Below the pieces are notes generated by a model, which saw only the letters and a list, made by a program, of their open reading frames with translations, did no database searches and was not told the origin of the DNA. A program made the translations under genes and the position numbers. A stretch of DNA of 64,000 bases from a virus, in the IMG/VR virus record IMGVR_UViG_3300003323_000666, positions 1 through 64,000 of that record, one strand, 5' to 3'. Of this stretch, positions 16,098 to 22,596 are shown one piece after another. The first letter of the stretch is position 1. Each line of letters opens with the position of its first letter.

Positions 16098-16282
16098 CCT
16101 TTCTTCTTAAGATGCCTGGTCCAATCACGGCTCCATTGCATAGGTCGAGACGTTATATGATACCCGGAACATTCATCACAATAATAAATGTTCGTTAATT
16201 CTCGTCTTTGGACAGTCTTCATGAACTTGCGCCAGTGCTTTGCCTCTTTTTTTGTTTCATACCGTTTCTTCTCACATGCCAT
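16094..16282 (-). CDS. Small CxxCxxxHxTS zinc-binding-like protein
   Basis: 62 residues. The N-terminus is basic and helical (KKRYETKKEAKHWRKFMKTV). The C-terminal half carries YYCDECSGYHITSRP, the same layout as the 58-residue protein at 8830-9006. The family is frequent in phages; a zinc knuckle is likely from Cys-x2-Cys and His. It is the last gene of the inverted block; its stop overlaps the TerL stop by 3 bases. Confidence 0.82.
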   Translation of the reverse strand: MACEKKRYETKKEAKHWRKFMKTVQRRELTNIYYCDECSGYHITSRPMQWSRDWTRHLKKKG

Positions 16283-16460
16283 CTAGGTTATATTCTTTCA
16301 TGTAATACCTACTTGTTTCATTGGTTAAATTTGAATTCTTATATGCCATCATTTCTTCAGCACTATTTTTATCACCAAATATTTTATAAATACTCATATA
16401 TTCTCGGTCACTTAGATAATCATATTCTAATAAATATACAACATACACTCTCACTCTCAT
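16272..16460 (-). CDS. Small hypothetical protein
   Basis: 62 residues overlapping the downstream gene by 11 bp and the upstream by 4 bp. Rich in Tyr and charged residues (YVVYLLEYDYLSDREYMSIY). No family is recognised. The coupling pattern supports it as a real gene. Confidence 0.68.
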   Translation of the reverse strand: MRVRVYVVYLLEYDYLSDREYMSIYKIFGDKNSAEEMMAYKNSNLTNETSRYYMKEYNLDGM

Positions 16461-16789
16461 CTTTTCACCGTATTACCGAGCACATATTCCTTCATTTTAG
16501 CAATACCTTCGTAATGCCGTTTCCGTATTCCAAAAGGCATAAATGCAATATGAATATGGCCTAAGTGTTGTACCAATTTATATTGATTATACGTATATGT
16601 ATGACCGTATTTTGACTTTACAATATTCTTTGTCCTCAGTACTTGGACTCCGAAATCACCTTCTATCAGCCTGGATATTTCCCGTGGTAAATTTGTGATA
16701 CCAATTTTTTTGAACCCATCCATAATAGAAAGTGTTGCTCCGTTTAGTAGCTCATGGCATAATGCTGCCTTTTTTGTTTTGAATTTCAT
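16457..16789 (-). CDS. Helix-turn-helix-like protein
   Basis: 110 residues. The N-terminal segment KKAALCHELLNGATLSIMDGFKKIGITNLPREISRLIEGDFG resembles the phage winged-helix module that begins KxxxIxxxLxxGxxLTxxxALxxxGxxxLxxRIxxLR and ends in a wing (here RTKNIVKSKYGHTYTYNQYKL). This suggests a small DNA-binding regulator; the match is by pattern. Confidence 0.72.
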   Translation of the reverse strand: MKFKTKKAALCHELLNGATLSIMDGFKKIGITNLPREISRLIEGDFGVQVLRTKNIVKSKYGHTYTYNQYKLVQHLGHIHIAFMPFGIRKRHYEGIAKMKEYVLGNTVKR

Positions 16790-16799
16790 ATGTTGTGAT

Positions 16800-17060
16800 T
16801 TAAAGTTGCTTTAATATTTTTTCAATGAATTCTTTTTCTCCTATCAGCCAACTACGATACAATTCTTTTATCTTATAGAACTGCTCCTTATTGTCTCTTG
16901 TACCGGCCTCCAGTTGCACATATACCGGTTGTGATACATTAATTAACTTAGCAAGTTCAATTCCTTTCATCCTCATATGCTTTCGCATCTTTACTATTAA
17001 TTCACCTCGTTCTGATCTTAATATAGACTCTATATGAGTTACTTTTTCAGTATTTGCCAT
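16800..17060 (-). CDS. XRE/Cro-like HTH protein
   Basis: 86 residues. Residues ~22-60 form a helix-turn-helix of the Cro/CI type: MRKHMRMKGIELAKLINVSQPVYVQLEAG has the Q-x2-(Y)VxxLExG spacing seen in XRE proteins. The C-terminal helix may dimerise. As the only compact XRE regulator in the window it is a candidate binder of the dyads at 5969 or 56718, but nothing in the sequence links them directly. Confidence 0.75.
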   Translation of the reverse strand: MANTEKVTHIESILRSERGELIVKMRKHMRMKGIELAKLINVSQPVYVQLEAGTRDNKEQFYKIKELYRSWLIGEKEFIEKILKQL

Positions 17061-17067
17061 GATTCAT

Positions 17068-17469
17068 TTAGTATTTCTTACCGTGCTTATGTGGACGTAA
17101 TTTATTATACTCCAACTTGGCTCTGATAAAAAACGGAAGATCAATCTGCATGCCCTCACATATATCAAATAGTCTAATAACAGCATCAGCCAATTCATCC
17201 TCAAAAGTATTCTTTATATCCTTTTCGAATGCCTCCTTATATTCTTGTGCATTTGTAATGATCCCCGTTTCTATATACTTTAATGTTGCTTCATACGGAG
17301 AGCCCATGGTTCTATTGGGCATGTTATCGCCATTCCTATCCGCCTCAAGTGCTTCTGATAATTCAGATGTCACAAGCATCAGCATCTCGCCTATATTCCT
17401 TGTCTTGTCCCAAAACCCTTTAGCGACATTGGTTTGGTATATTTCAACCATAGTTTGTTTAATATCCAT
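17068..17469 (-). CDS. MazG-like nucleotide pyrophosphohydrolase
   Basis: 133 residues. The all-alpha NTP-pyrophosphatase layout is visible: LMLVTSELSEALEADRNGD (ExxE/A helix) then FEDELADAVIRLFDICEG (EDELxDxxIRxxD metal-binding helix). These Glu/Asp residues coordinate Mg2+ and hydrolyse NTPs. Phage MazG proteins are thought to affect nucleotide pools or alarmone levels. A YopX-like gene follows upstream on the same strand. Confidence 0.85.
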   Translation of the reverse strand: MDIKQTMVEIYQTNVAKGFWDKTRNIGEMLMLVTSELSEALEADRNGDNMPNRTMGSPYEATLKYIETGIITNAQEYKEAFEKDIKNTFEDELADAVIRLFDICEGMQIDLPFFIRAKLEYNKLRPHKHGKKY

Positions 17470-17485
17470 ATTTAATATGTATTTA

Positions 17486-17893
17486 TTATTTTTTATTTAA
17501 TAAGTTTGGATGTTTATAAATGTTTCCGATGACTTCAATATCATCTATAAATGCACTTAGCGGCCATTCTTGAGGGCATGTGTTCACTTCTTCAATGTAA
17601 TATCCATATGCGTATCCATCATGATAGTCAACAGGAACGTCATGGTCACCAAATTTTACCTGATATGTTTTCCCCATTTTTTTAACAATATCGCCTTCGT
17701 AAATACTAACGCCATTCTTATCCTTCAATCCTGTGAATTGCATGATAACGATCCGGTCAGGTCCAGCCTCACCCCAACTACCATCAGAATAAAGAAAATT
17801 AACCGTACCATCAATCTGTATAGAAACAGAATGGTTATAATACATATGATGATCCTTCACGTCCCATGCGCGGAACTTTAATTGTCTGCTCAT
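17486..17893 (-). CDS. YopX family protein
   Basis: 135 residues. YopX landmarks: RQLKFRAWDVKDHHMYY at the N-terminus, VIMQFTGLKDKNGVSIYEGDIVK in the centre (MQxTGLxDKNGxxIYEGDI), and a C-terminal DIEVIGNIYKHPNLL. The family is restricted to phages and prophages and has no established role. It starts about 10 bp after the upstream gene. Confidence 0.93.
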   Translation of the reverse strand: MSRQLKFRAWDVKDHHMYYNHSVSIQIDGTVNFLYSDGSWGEAGPDRIVIMQFTGLKDKNGVSIYEGDIVKKMGKTYQVKFGDHDVPVDYHDGYAYGYYIEEVNTCPQEWPLSAFIDDIEVIGNIYKHPNLLNKK

Positions 17894-17902
17894 GTTTTAT
17901 TT

Positions 17903-18325
17903 TTAAAGTATGTTTTGCTCAGTAACCTGTTCGCTAATTATATATGCATCATGTCCATAGAACCCATTGTGAGAGTTATAAGCGGCAAATTGCAATAACC
18001 CTTTAGATGTTTCCAGGTTGACGAACATCACAAATGTGCCGCCGCCATATCCATCTTCTTCACTACTTAGTTTTTTAGGAACGGCTTTAGTCATAAACTG
18101 GTCATCTACTAAAGAAATTCCAATTAATTCAGCGCCTATGTATTCTGTCAGTATATCATCGGAAAGGAAATATCCCCATTCCTCGCAACAGGATTGACCA
18201 TTACTAATAAGCAGCTTTATAGTTTGGTTGTTTGTAACTATTTCATATCCATCACATGTATCCCAGCTTCGCTTTACATCTGGTGGCACATTCTGTACCT
18301 CTTTTATAGAAATTATTTTCTCCAT
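17903..18325 (-). CDS. Conserved phage protein (DUF7448-like)
   Basis: 140 residues. The features CCEEWGYFLSDDILTEYIGAE, a GGGTFVMFVNLETSKGLLQF strand pair and YNSHNGFYGHDAYI match the CCExxG...DDxxxxxGxxI ... NxHNGYYGHxV layout of a small conserved family I recall as DUF7448. Function unknown. It is in a compact operon with 1-bp separation from the upstream gene. Confidence 0.82.
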   Translation of the reverse strand: MEKIISIKEVQNVPPDVKRSWDTCDGYEIVTNNQTIKLLISNGQSCCEEWGYFLSDDILTEYIGAELIGISLVDDQFMTKAVPKKLSSEEDGYGGGTFVMFVNLETSKGLLQFAAYNSHNGFYGHDAYIISEQVTEQNIL

Positions 18326-18637
18326 TTACTTTTTACCTTTTGGTACAGCCTTGTCAGAAACTGAATTAGGATATTCTGCGTATGTATCCATTTTCGCCCT
18401 AACAATCATATCCCCAATATCACGAAAGCTAACTGTCATTTCAGTCGGCGCTCCCTGACTTGATCCATGCCTTCTGGCGCGTTCCTGATGCCAAAGCTCC
18501 CACATACGGTGATGAAAAAAATCCAATGGTGCAGGAGCTAAATTCTCCCATGATTTTTCTTCCATAAATTTTTTAAGTATTATTTGTTTTATTTTTATTC
18601 GTTCGAGGTGTTTTTTTATGAAGCCGTCAATCATCAA
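18326..18637 (-). CDS. Hypothetical protein
   Basis: 103 residues overlapping the RNase H gene by 4 bp. Basic helical N-terminus (FIKKHLERIKIKQIILKKF), then a mixed region with WELWHQERARR. An alternative start at residue 25 (MEEKSWENL) would remove the basic helix. No family is recognised. Confidence 0.7.
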   Translation of the reverse strand: MMIDGFIKKHLERIKIKQIILKKFMEEKSWENLAPAPLDFFHHRMWELWHQERARRHGSSQGAPTEMTVSFRDIGDMIVRAKMDTYAEYPNSVSDKAVPKGKK

Positions 18638-19170
18638 TCTTTCTTTTCGTCGTTAAGCATTATCGCCACCACGTTGTTATCTATTTTTCGGTAATCTGTC
18701 TTATCTAATTCGTAAACAACATCATGTTCAGTCGGACTCTTAGCAGCCTCATTAGCCAATTTATCGCACATTTCATTGTATTCGTCACCATTATGTCCCT
18801 TTACCCACTTCACAGTTGGTTTCAATTTGTCATGCAATTTCATGTAAATCATCCATAAATCAAGGTTCTTTCTAACGCATCCAAGCTTAGACAACCAATT
18901 CTTTGCCCAGCCCTTATTGATTGAGTCAACAACATATTTACTATCTGAATGTATAGTAATTTCTGTATTTCCCATTTCTGAGCCAACAATATCCAGAGAA
19001 CATAAAGCCTTAATTAGCGCCATTAGCTCCATTCGATTATTTGTTGTCCACATAAAACCAACTGAATACTCAGTGAGTAAATCGCCAGATTTAACAACGA
19101 TACCAATACCACCCGGTCCCGGATTCGTTGGCAAAGCAGCTCCGTCTGTCCAAATTTCAATTTTTCGCAT
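18634..19170 (-). CDS. rnhA: Ribonuclease HI
   Basis: 178 residues, typical RNase HI size. The active-site acids are visible: D in IWTDGAALPTNPGPGGIG (~9), E in TNNRMELMALIKAL (~48), D in IHSDSKYVVDSINKGW (~73) and the last D in EYNEMCDKLANEAAK (~136), preceded by the KWVKGHNGD loop. It degrades RNA in RNA-DNA hybrids, useful for primer removal or restraint of R-loops during phage replication. It is the first coding gene of the inverted block after ~1 kb of non-coding sequence. Confidence 0.95.
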   Translation of the reverse strand: MRKIEIWTDGAALPTNPGPGGIGIVVKSGDLLTEYSVGFMWTTNNRMELMALIKALCSLDIVGSEMGNTEITIHSDSKYVVDSINKGWAKNWLSKLGCVRKNLDLWMIYMKLHDKLKPTVKWVKGHNGDEYNEMCDKLANEAAKSPTEHDVVYELDKTDYRKIDNNVVAIMLNDEKKD

Positions 19171-19574
19171 TTATATATTTTTATGTTAATAAATAATGTA
19201 TTTAACACTTGTTAATCTACTACTTATTGTAGACTGCTCCAGATTGGAGATTACCATACTATTTTCTCAGCGTAAGCAAAGAACCTCCAGCCTCCTATTA
19301 TGTATTATCATAATAAGAAGTGTATTGGTCTAGCTTATCTGCCCCGAGTTATCGACCCTTGACTACCCCCTCTCAACCGCACTTAACTGCTTTTCAGACT
19401 TGCAGCACGTATGTCATATACGCGACCTCCTATTTCCTCAGCCAGCACCCGCCACCGGGTTCAAACCATACCGCGAAGGACTTTCAACCTTCTGTCAAAT
19501 AGGTGACTATGATTGTCATTACAATAGGCGATATTTTATATTGAATTTTTTAATAATTAGTTACAAGTAAAAAT

Positions 19575-19668
19575 GAAAAAGCCCGGAATTAGTGCGACCC
19601 CATCCCGAGCTTAAGATCATTTTGCAAATGACCAGTATCTTTATGTTAGTGTGCGGGATCGCTATGCA
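19575..19668 (-). ncRNA. Candidate ~94-nt small RNA
   Basis: An independent unit on the minus strand: promoter 19674-19703, predicted start near 19668, terminator hairpin at 19581-19610 followed by U5. Inside are a TCATTT-GCA-AAATGA hairpin and a 5' segment TCCCG (plus-strand 19654-19658) that can pair with CGGGA (19603-19607). The same CGGGA belongs to the terminator stem, so two alternative folds compete. There is no open reading frame with a start in this span. It does not fit a tRNA: no T-arm is visible. Confidence 0.6.
19581..19610 (-). terminator. Terminator of candidate small RNA
   Basis: On the minus strand GCTCGGGA pairs with TTCCGGGC (8 bp with G-U pairs) around a 14-nt loop, followed by TTTTTC at 19580-19575. 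Confidence 0.7.
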
Positions 19669-19673
19669 CAATT

Positions 19674-19703
19674 CAAATGTACAATAATTTCCTTAATTGC
19701 AAA
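19674..19703 (-). promoter_or_regulatory. Promoter of candidate small RNA
   Basis: On the minus strand TTTG (19703-19700), 18-bp spacer, TACATTTG (19681-19674): both elements of the Bacteroidota consensus. Confidence 0.75.
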
Positions 19704-19712
19704 ATTAATTTC

Positions 19713-19743
19713 AAAAAAAAACTCCAAGGTGAAAACCTCGGAG
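19713..19743 (-). terminator. Strong rho-independent terminator
   Basis: On the minus strand CTCCGAGGT-TTTC-ACCTTGGAG (8 pairs, one mismatch) followed by nine T residues (19721-19713). Confidence 0.85.
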
Positions 19744-19820
19744 CAATTCTTGGCATCGTTAGACTGTGAAATCAGGAAAAAATATATGTATAGTAATTGT
19801 TGTCAACTCAGAAACACGTT

Positions 19821-19855
19821 TAAATAAAACGGTGTCAGTCTTTCACTAACACCGT
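19821..19855 (-). terminator. Rho-independent terminator downstream of tRNA-Tyr
   Basis: On the minus strand ACGGTGTTAGT-GAAAG-ACTGACACCGT, an 11-bp stem with one G-U pair, followed by TTTATTTA. Confidence 0.82.
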
Positions 19856-19913
19856 ATCTGAACAACAACAAAGAATAAACTCCTAGTATTTCACGCAAAC
19901 TAGGATTAAGCGT

Positions 19914-19999
19914 TGGTGGTCTAGGTGAGATTTGAACTCACTAAGCATTAAGCAGATGATTTACAGTCATCCCCGGCTCTCCAACTCCGGCGCACAACC
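19914..19999 (-). tRNA. tRNA-Tyr (GUA), with imperfect acceptor stem
   Basis: The minus strand folds as a class II tRNA: D-stem CCGG/CCGG, anticodon arm GATGA-CTGTAAA-TCATC with anticodon GTA, a long variable arm of ~13 nt as in bacterial tRNA-Tyr, and T-arm GTGAG-TTCAAAT-CTCAC, with encoded CCA. The acceptor stem GGTTGTG/CTAGACC has only five of seven pairs (one G-U, two mismatches at positions 5-68 and 6-67). It may be a functional but divergent phage tRNA or a decaying one. Confidence 0.8.
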
Positions 20000-20000
20000 A

Positions 20001-20030
20001 TTTTAAAAGCGCCCCGTTTAGATACGGGGC
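20001..20030 (-). terminator. Hairpin/terminator upstream of tRNA
   Basis: On the minus strand GCCCCGT-ATCTAA-ACGGGGC (7 bp) followed by GCTTTTAAAA. The U tract starts two bases after the stem, so termination may be partial; read-through would yield the tRNA precursor. Confidence 0.55.
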
Positions 20031-20115
20031 CAGATCACATGGACTATTAAGCCTATCTATGTTTGCGGCTCTTGGCAACGATTCCTCGCCACCTAAGTTT
20101 GAATGTTTGACGACA

Positions 20116-20146
20116 CAAATATCTAACTTATTTTCTTAAACGCAAA
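20116..20146 (-). promoter_or_regulatory. Promoter of the inverted RNA/cargo block
   Basis: On the minus strand TTTG (20146-20143), 19-bp spacer, then GATATTTG (20123-20116), one mismatch to TAnnTTTG. It would start transcription near 20110, producing the leader, tRNA-Tyr and possibly the downstream genes. It diverges from the portal promoter at 20181. Confidence 0.65.
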
Positions 20147-20180
20147 ACATTTTGAGTTTAAGAAAAATATATTTATATCG

Positions 20181-20188
20181 TACATTTG
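20181..20188 (+). promoter_or_regulatory. -7 box before the portal gene
   Basis: TACATTTG, a perfect TAnnTTTG, 18 bp upstream of the portal ATG at 20207. The region 19-20 bp upstream has only TTTA, so the -33 element is weak. Confidence 0.6.
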
Positions 20189-20206
20189 TTAAAACATGAG
20201 TGTTAG

Positions 20207-22549
20207 ATGGCCGACGAAAGACTTTTAGACTTCCATAAAAAAACTAATAGGGAGAAGGCTGATCCTAAATATGGCATAGAGGTAGCTCGATCTATTAGCC
20301 GCACCGTCAACACTGGTTATGATGGGTATTATGAAAAACGTAATCGCAGGATCACAGAATCTCGCCGACTCGTAGCTGGGGAGCAGGACATGAAGCGATT
20401 CATGGATTTAATGAATATAGACGGTAAAAATTCGTTTGTTAACCTAGATTTTAAAGCCCCAAAAATTGCTCAAAAATTTCTTGATATAATTGTCCAACGA
20501 TTCATGGAGCGATCTGAACAGCCGGTAGTGTCTGCTGTTGATCCTCAATCTAGGCGCAAGCGCCAGCGAGAGAAAGATGAGGCTCAGTTCAGGATGGAGG
20601 AAGGTGCAAATATTGCCGGATTGGAGCAGGCGGCGGGTATCCCATTAGAAGATAAATCGAAGTTTACTCCGGAAGATATGGATGACCTGGAATTTTATTA
20701 TGGGTATGAATATCAACTTCCTGAAGAAATCAGATTTGAAAAGGCACTCAGTTTTATATTGGCAGATTGTGACTGGAATCCGGTGTTAAAGCGTAGATTG
20801 ATTGAAGATCTTTGCATTGCCGGATTTGCTTTTACAAAGACAGAGGTGGATGTAAATGGTAAAATAAGGGCATATGCTCGCGATCCGGAATCAGCAATTT
20901 ATTCTTGGTCTACCTATGACGATATGCGAGACAGGTCGTGGTGTGGTGAGATCTATAAAATGAAAGTGACTGAATATCGGGCCAAATTCGCTGCCGATTA
21001 TGAACGTGACTACCCCGGGAAGGGAGAACAGATGTTGTTTGAAGATGTCATGAAGGCCGCTATTGGATGCGATGGGTATGATTATAACTTAAACTGGGAT
21101 TGGCATTGGACCTCTTCATTATACAGACCATATGATGATTGGGTAGTAGAGGTAATGGAATTCGAGTTCAAAACCGTAGATAATAACATCTTCGTGTCAA
21201 AGAAAAACCGTTTTGGCAATATCATTGCGGTTGATAGAAAGGATAAATACCCGAAAGAAGTTCCTGAAAATAAAGAAGTTAAGGTTAGGCAAGTATACAA
21301 TATATACCGAGGGAGCTATATCAGAAAATTGGATAAATTGTTCTGCTGGGGATTAGCTGAAAATATGGTTCGCCCGCAGAGCAATTTGTCAGATGTGTAT
21401 TTTAGCTATCGGATAATCATGCCCCATAATCGCCGGATGGTCAATCACACGCTGCCTGAGCGTATTGCCACCTCTGTAGATATGATGATCCTTAACCACC
21501 TGAAAATACAACATTTGGTGGCAAAAATGCGGCCTTCGGGATATGCGATAGATGTTAATGGGCTAAATGACCTTGATTTAGGATTAGGACATACGGTAAC
21601 CCCATTAGAGCTACTTAAGGTGGCCGATAATACTGGTAACGTATTTTATAGGTCGGTAAAGGAAGATGGGGAAACACGTACAACGATACCTATACAAGAG
21701 ATGCCAAATGCCGGCTCTGTACAGCAAATACAAACTTGCATAACTGTTTATAACTTCTATCTGGAGCGCATCAGGCAAGATATTGGAACGAATGAATATA
21801 CAGAAGGCCAGTCTGTTAGTCCGAAAACACCTGTTGGCGTTATGGAAAACCAGGTTACCGCATCTAATAGGGCTACAGAATTTATTTATGAAGCATATTT
21901 AGACTTGATGAAAGGAACTTGTCAGAACCTCGGCATACTGCTTTGGGACAACATTGTTTTCGGAGGGAAAGAGTATCGCGATCAGATAGGGGAAATGCGA
22001 TTGGAAGATACTCAATTTGATGTAACGATCGAAATGCTGCCAGATGAACTGAAGCAGGCCAAAATAGATGCCCAGGTAGAGCGTGCGTTGACTGCCGGCT
22101 TGATAGACTTCCAGGATGCTTTCAAGATTAATAATATCAAGAATATTAAGCTAAAAGAGCTATATCTGTCAAGGGCACAAAAACGTAAGCAGAAAGAACA
22201 AATTGATAATCAGCAAGCGGCCATACAGGCAACCGCACAGTCACAACAACAGTCCGCAATTGCCACATCAGAAATGAAGCAACAGGAGATGAATTTGGAG
22301 GCAGAAACTAAGACAGCAATAGAAAAGACAAAGAATGAAGGACAAATGAAATTGTCTCAGCAAAACTTCATTCAGGAACTTGTCCTGAAGGGACTAGAAA
22401 GCGGCGTCCCATTGCCAAAAAATCTACAGGACATGGTTGATGCTTATTTTGATAGCAGGGCCGATGAGGAAGAGCAAGCCTCTGTTGCAAATGAAGCCGC
22501 TATGGAGCAAATGATGGGACAACAACAACAAGGTCAACAAGTAGCATAA
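20207..22549 (+). CDS. Portal protein
   Basis: 780 residues, the dodecameric head vertex through which DNA is packaged and ejected. Supporting features: size and position after terminase and before scaffold/capsid, an N-terminal/central alpha-beta region, a long central domain with TLPERIATSVDMMI and GQSVSPKTPVGVMENQVTASN (clip/wing-type segment), and a C-terminal Gln-rich helical barrel region (QQAAIQATAQSQQQSAIATS, and QQQQGQQ at the end). It resembles the portals of crAss-like and other large podoviruses. The Q-rich barrel would line the DNA channel. Confidence 0.85.
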   Translation: MADERLLDFHKKTNREKADPKYGIEVARSISRTVNTGYDGYYEKRNRRITESRRLVAGEQDMKRFMDLMNIDGKNSFVNLDFKAPKIAQKFLDIIVQRFMERSEQPVVSAVDPQSRRKRQREKDEAQFRMEEGANIAGLEQAAGIPLEDKSKFTPEDMDDLEFYYGYEYQLPEEIRFEKALSFILADCDWNPVLKRRLIEDLCIAGFAFTKTEVDVNGKIRAYARDPESAIYSWSTYDDMRDRSWCGEIYKMKVTEYRAKFAADYERDYPGKGEQMLFEDVMKAAIGCDGYDYNLNWDWHWTSSLYRPYDDWVVEVMEFEFKTVDNNIFVSKKNRFGNIIAVDRKDKYPKEVPENKEVKVRQVYNIYRGSYIRKLDKLFCWGLAENMVRPQSNLSDVYFSYRIIMPHNRRMVNHTLPERIATSVDMMILNHLKIQHLVAKMRPSGYAIDVNGLNDLDLGLGHTVTPLELLKVADNTGNVFYRSVKEDGETRTTIPIQEMPNAGSVQQIQTCITVYNFYLERIRQDIGTNEYTEGQSVSPKTPVGVMENQVTASNRATEFIYEAYLDLMKGTCQNLGILLWDNIVFGGKEYRDQIGEMRLEDTQFDVTIEMLPDELKQAKIDAQVERALTAGLIDFQDAFKINNIKNIKLKELYLSRAQKRKQKEQIDNQQAAIQATAQSQQQSAIATSEMKQQEMNLEAETKTAIEKTKNEGQMKLSQQNFIQELVLKGLESGVPLPKNLQDMVDAYFDSRADEEEQASVANEAAMEQMMGQQQQGQQVA

Positions 22550-22557
22550 TTATTTCA

Positions 22558-22565
22558 TACATTTG
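22558..22565 (+). promoter_or_regulatory. -7 box before scaffold gene
   Basis: TACATTTG 31 bp upstream of ATG 22597, in the 47-bp gap after the portal; it is the left part of an imperfect dyad ATTTGTAACAAAT. No TTTG -33 element. Confidence 0.5.
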
Positions 22566-22596
22566 TAACAAATATTAGTGCACCAAATAAATATTT

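Larger units (their letters stand above)
19171..20206. other. 1-kb non-coding RNA-rich segment
   Basis: No convincing protein gene lies here. On the minus strand it holds a good promoter (20116-20146), a hairpin/terminator at 20001-20030, a tRNA-Tyr (19914-19999), two strong terminators (19821-19855, 19713-19743), and a promoter-RNA-terminator unit (19575-19703). The part 19250-19510 is GC-richer than its surroundings and contains short hairpins (CCCG-GTGG-CGGG near 19452-19467, TATTATG-ATAATA-CATAATA near 19298-19317), so it may be a structured RNA or the leader of the RNase H operon. Confidence 0.75.

Noticed and set aside
19320-19502. Plus-strand open frame of 60 codons
   Set aside because: Pro/Ser/Thr-rich with no recognisable domain; it lies opposite the structured segment and has no promoter or partner genes.
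19440-19505. Possible tRNA around GGGTTCAAA on the plus strand
   Set aside because: The GTTCAAA is not flanked by a matching T-stem, and no anticodon arm is found at the right distance.
19575-19690. tRNA-Cys (GCA) on the minus strand or tRNA-Ala (TGC) on the plus strand
   Set aside because: The TTGCAAA / TTTGCAA loops look like anticodon loops, but no T-arm, D-arm or acceptor stem can be formed. The unit fits a small RNA better.
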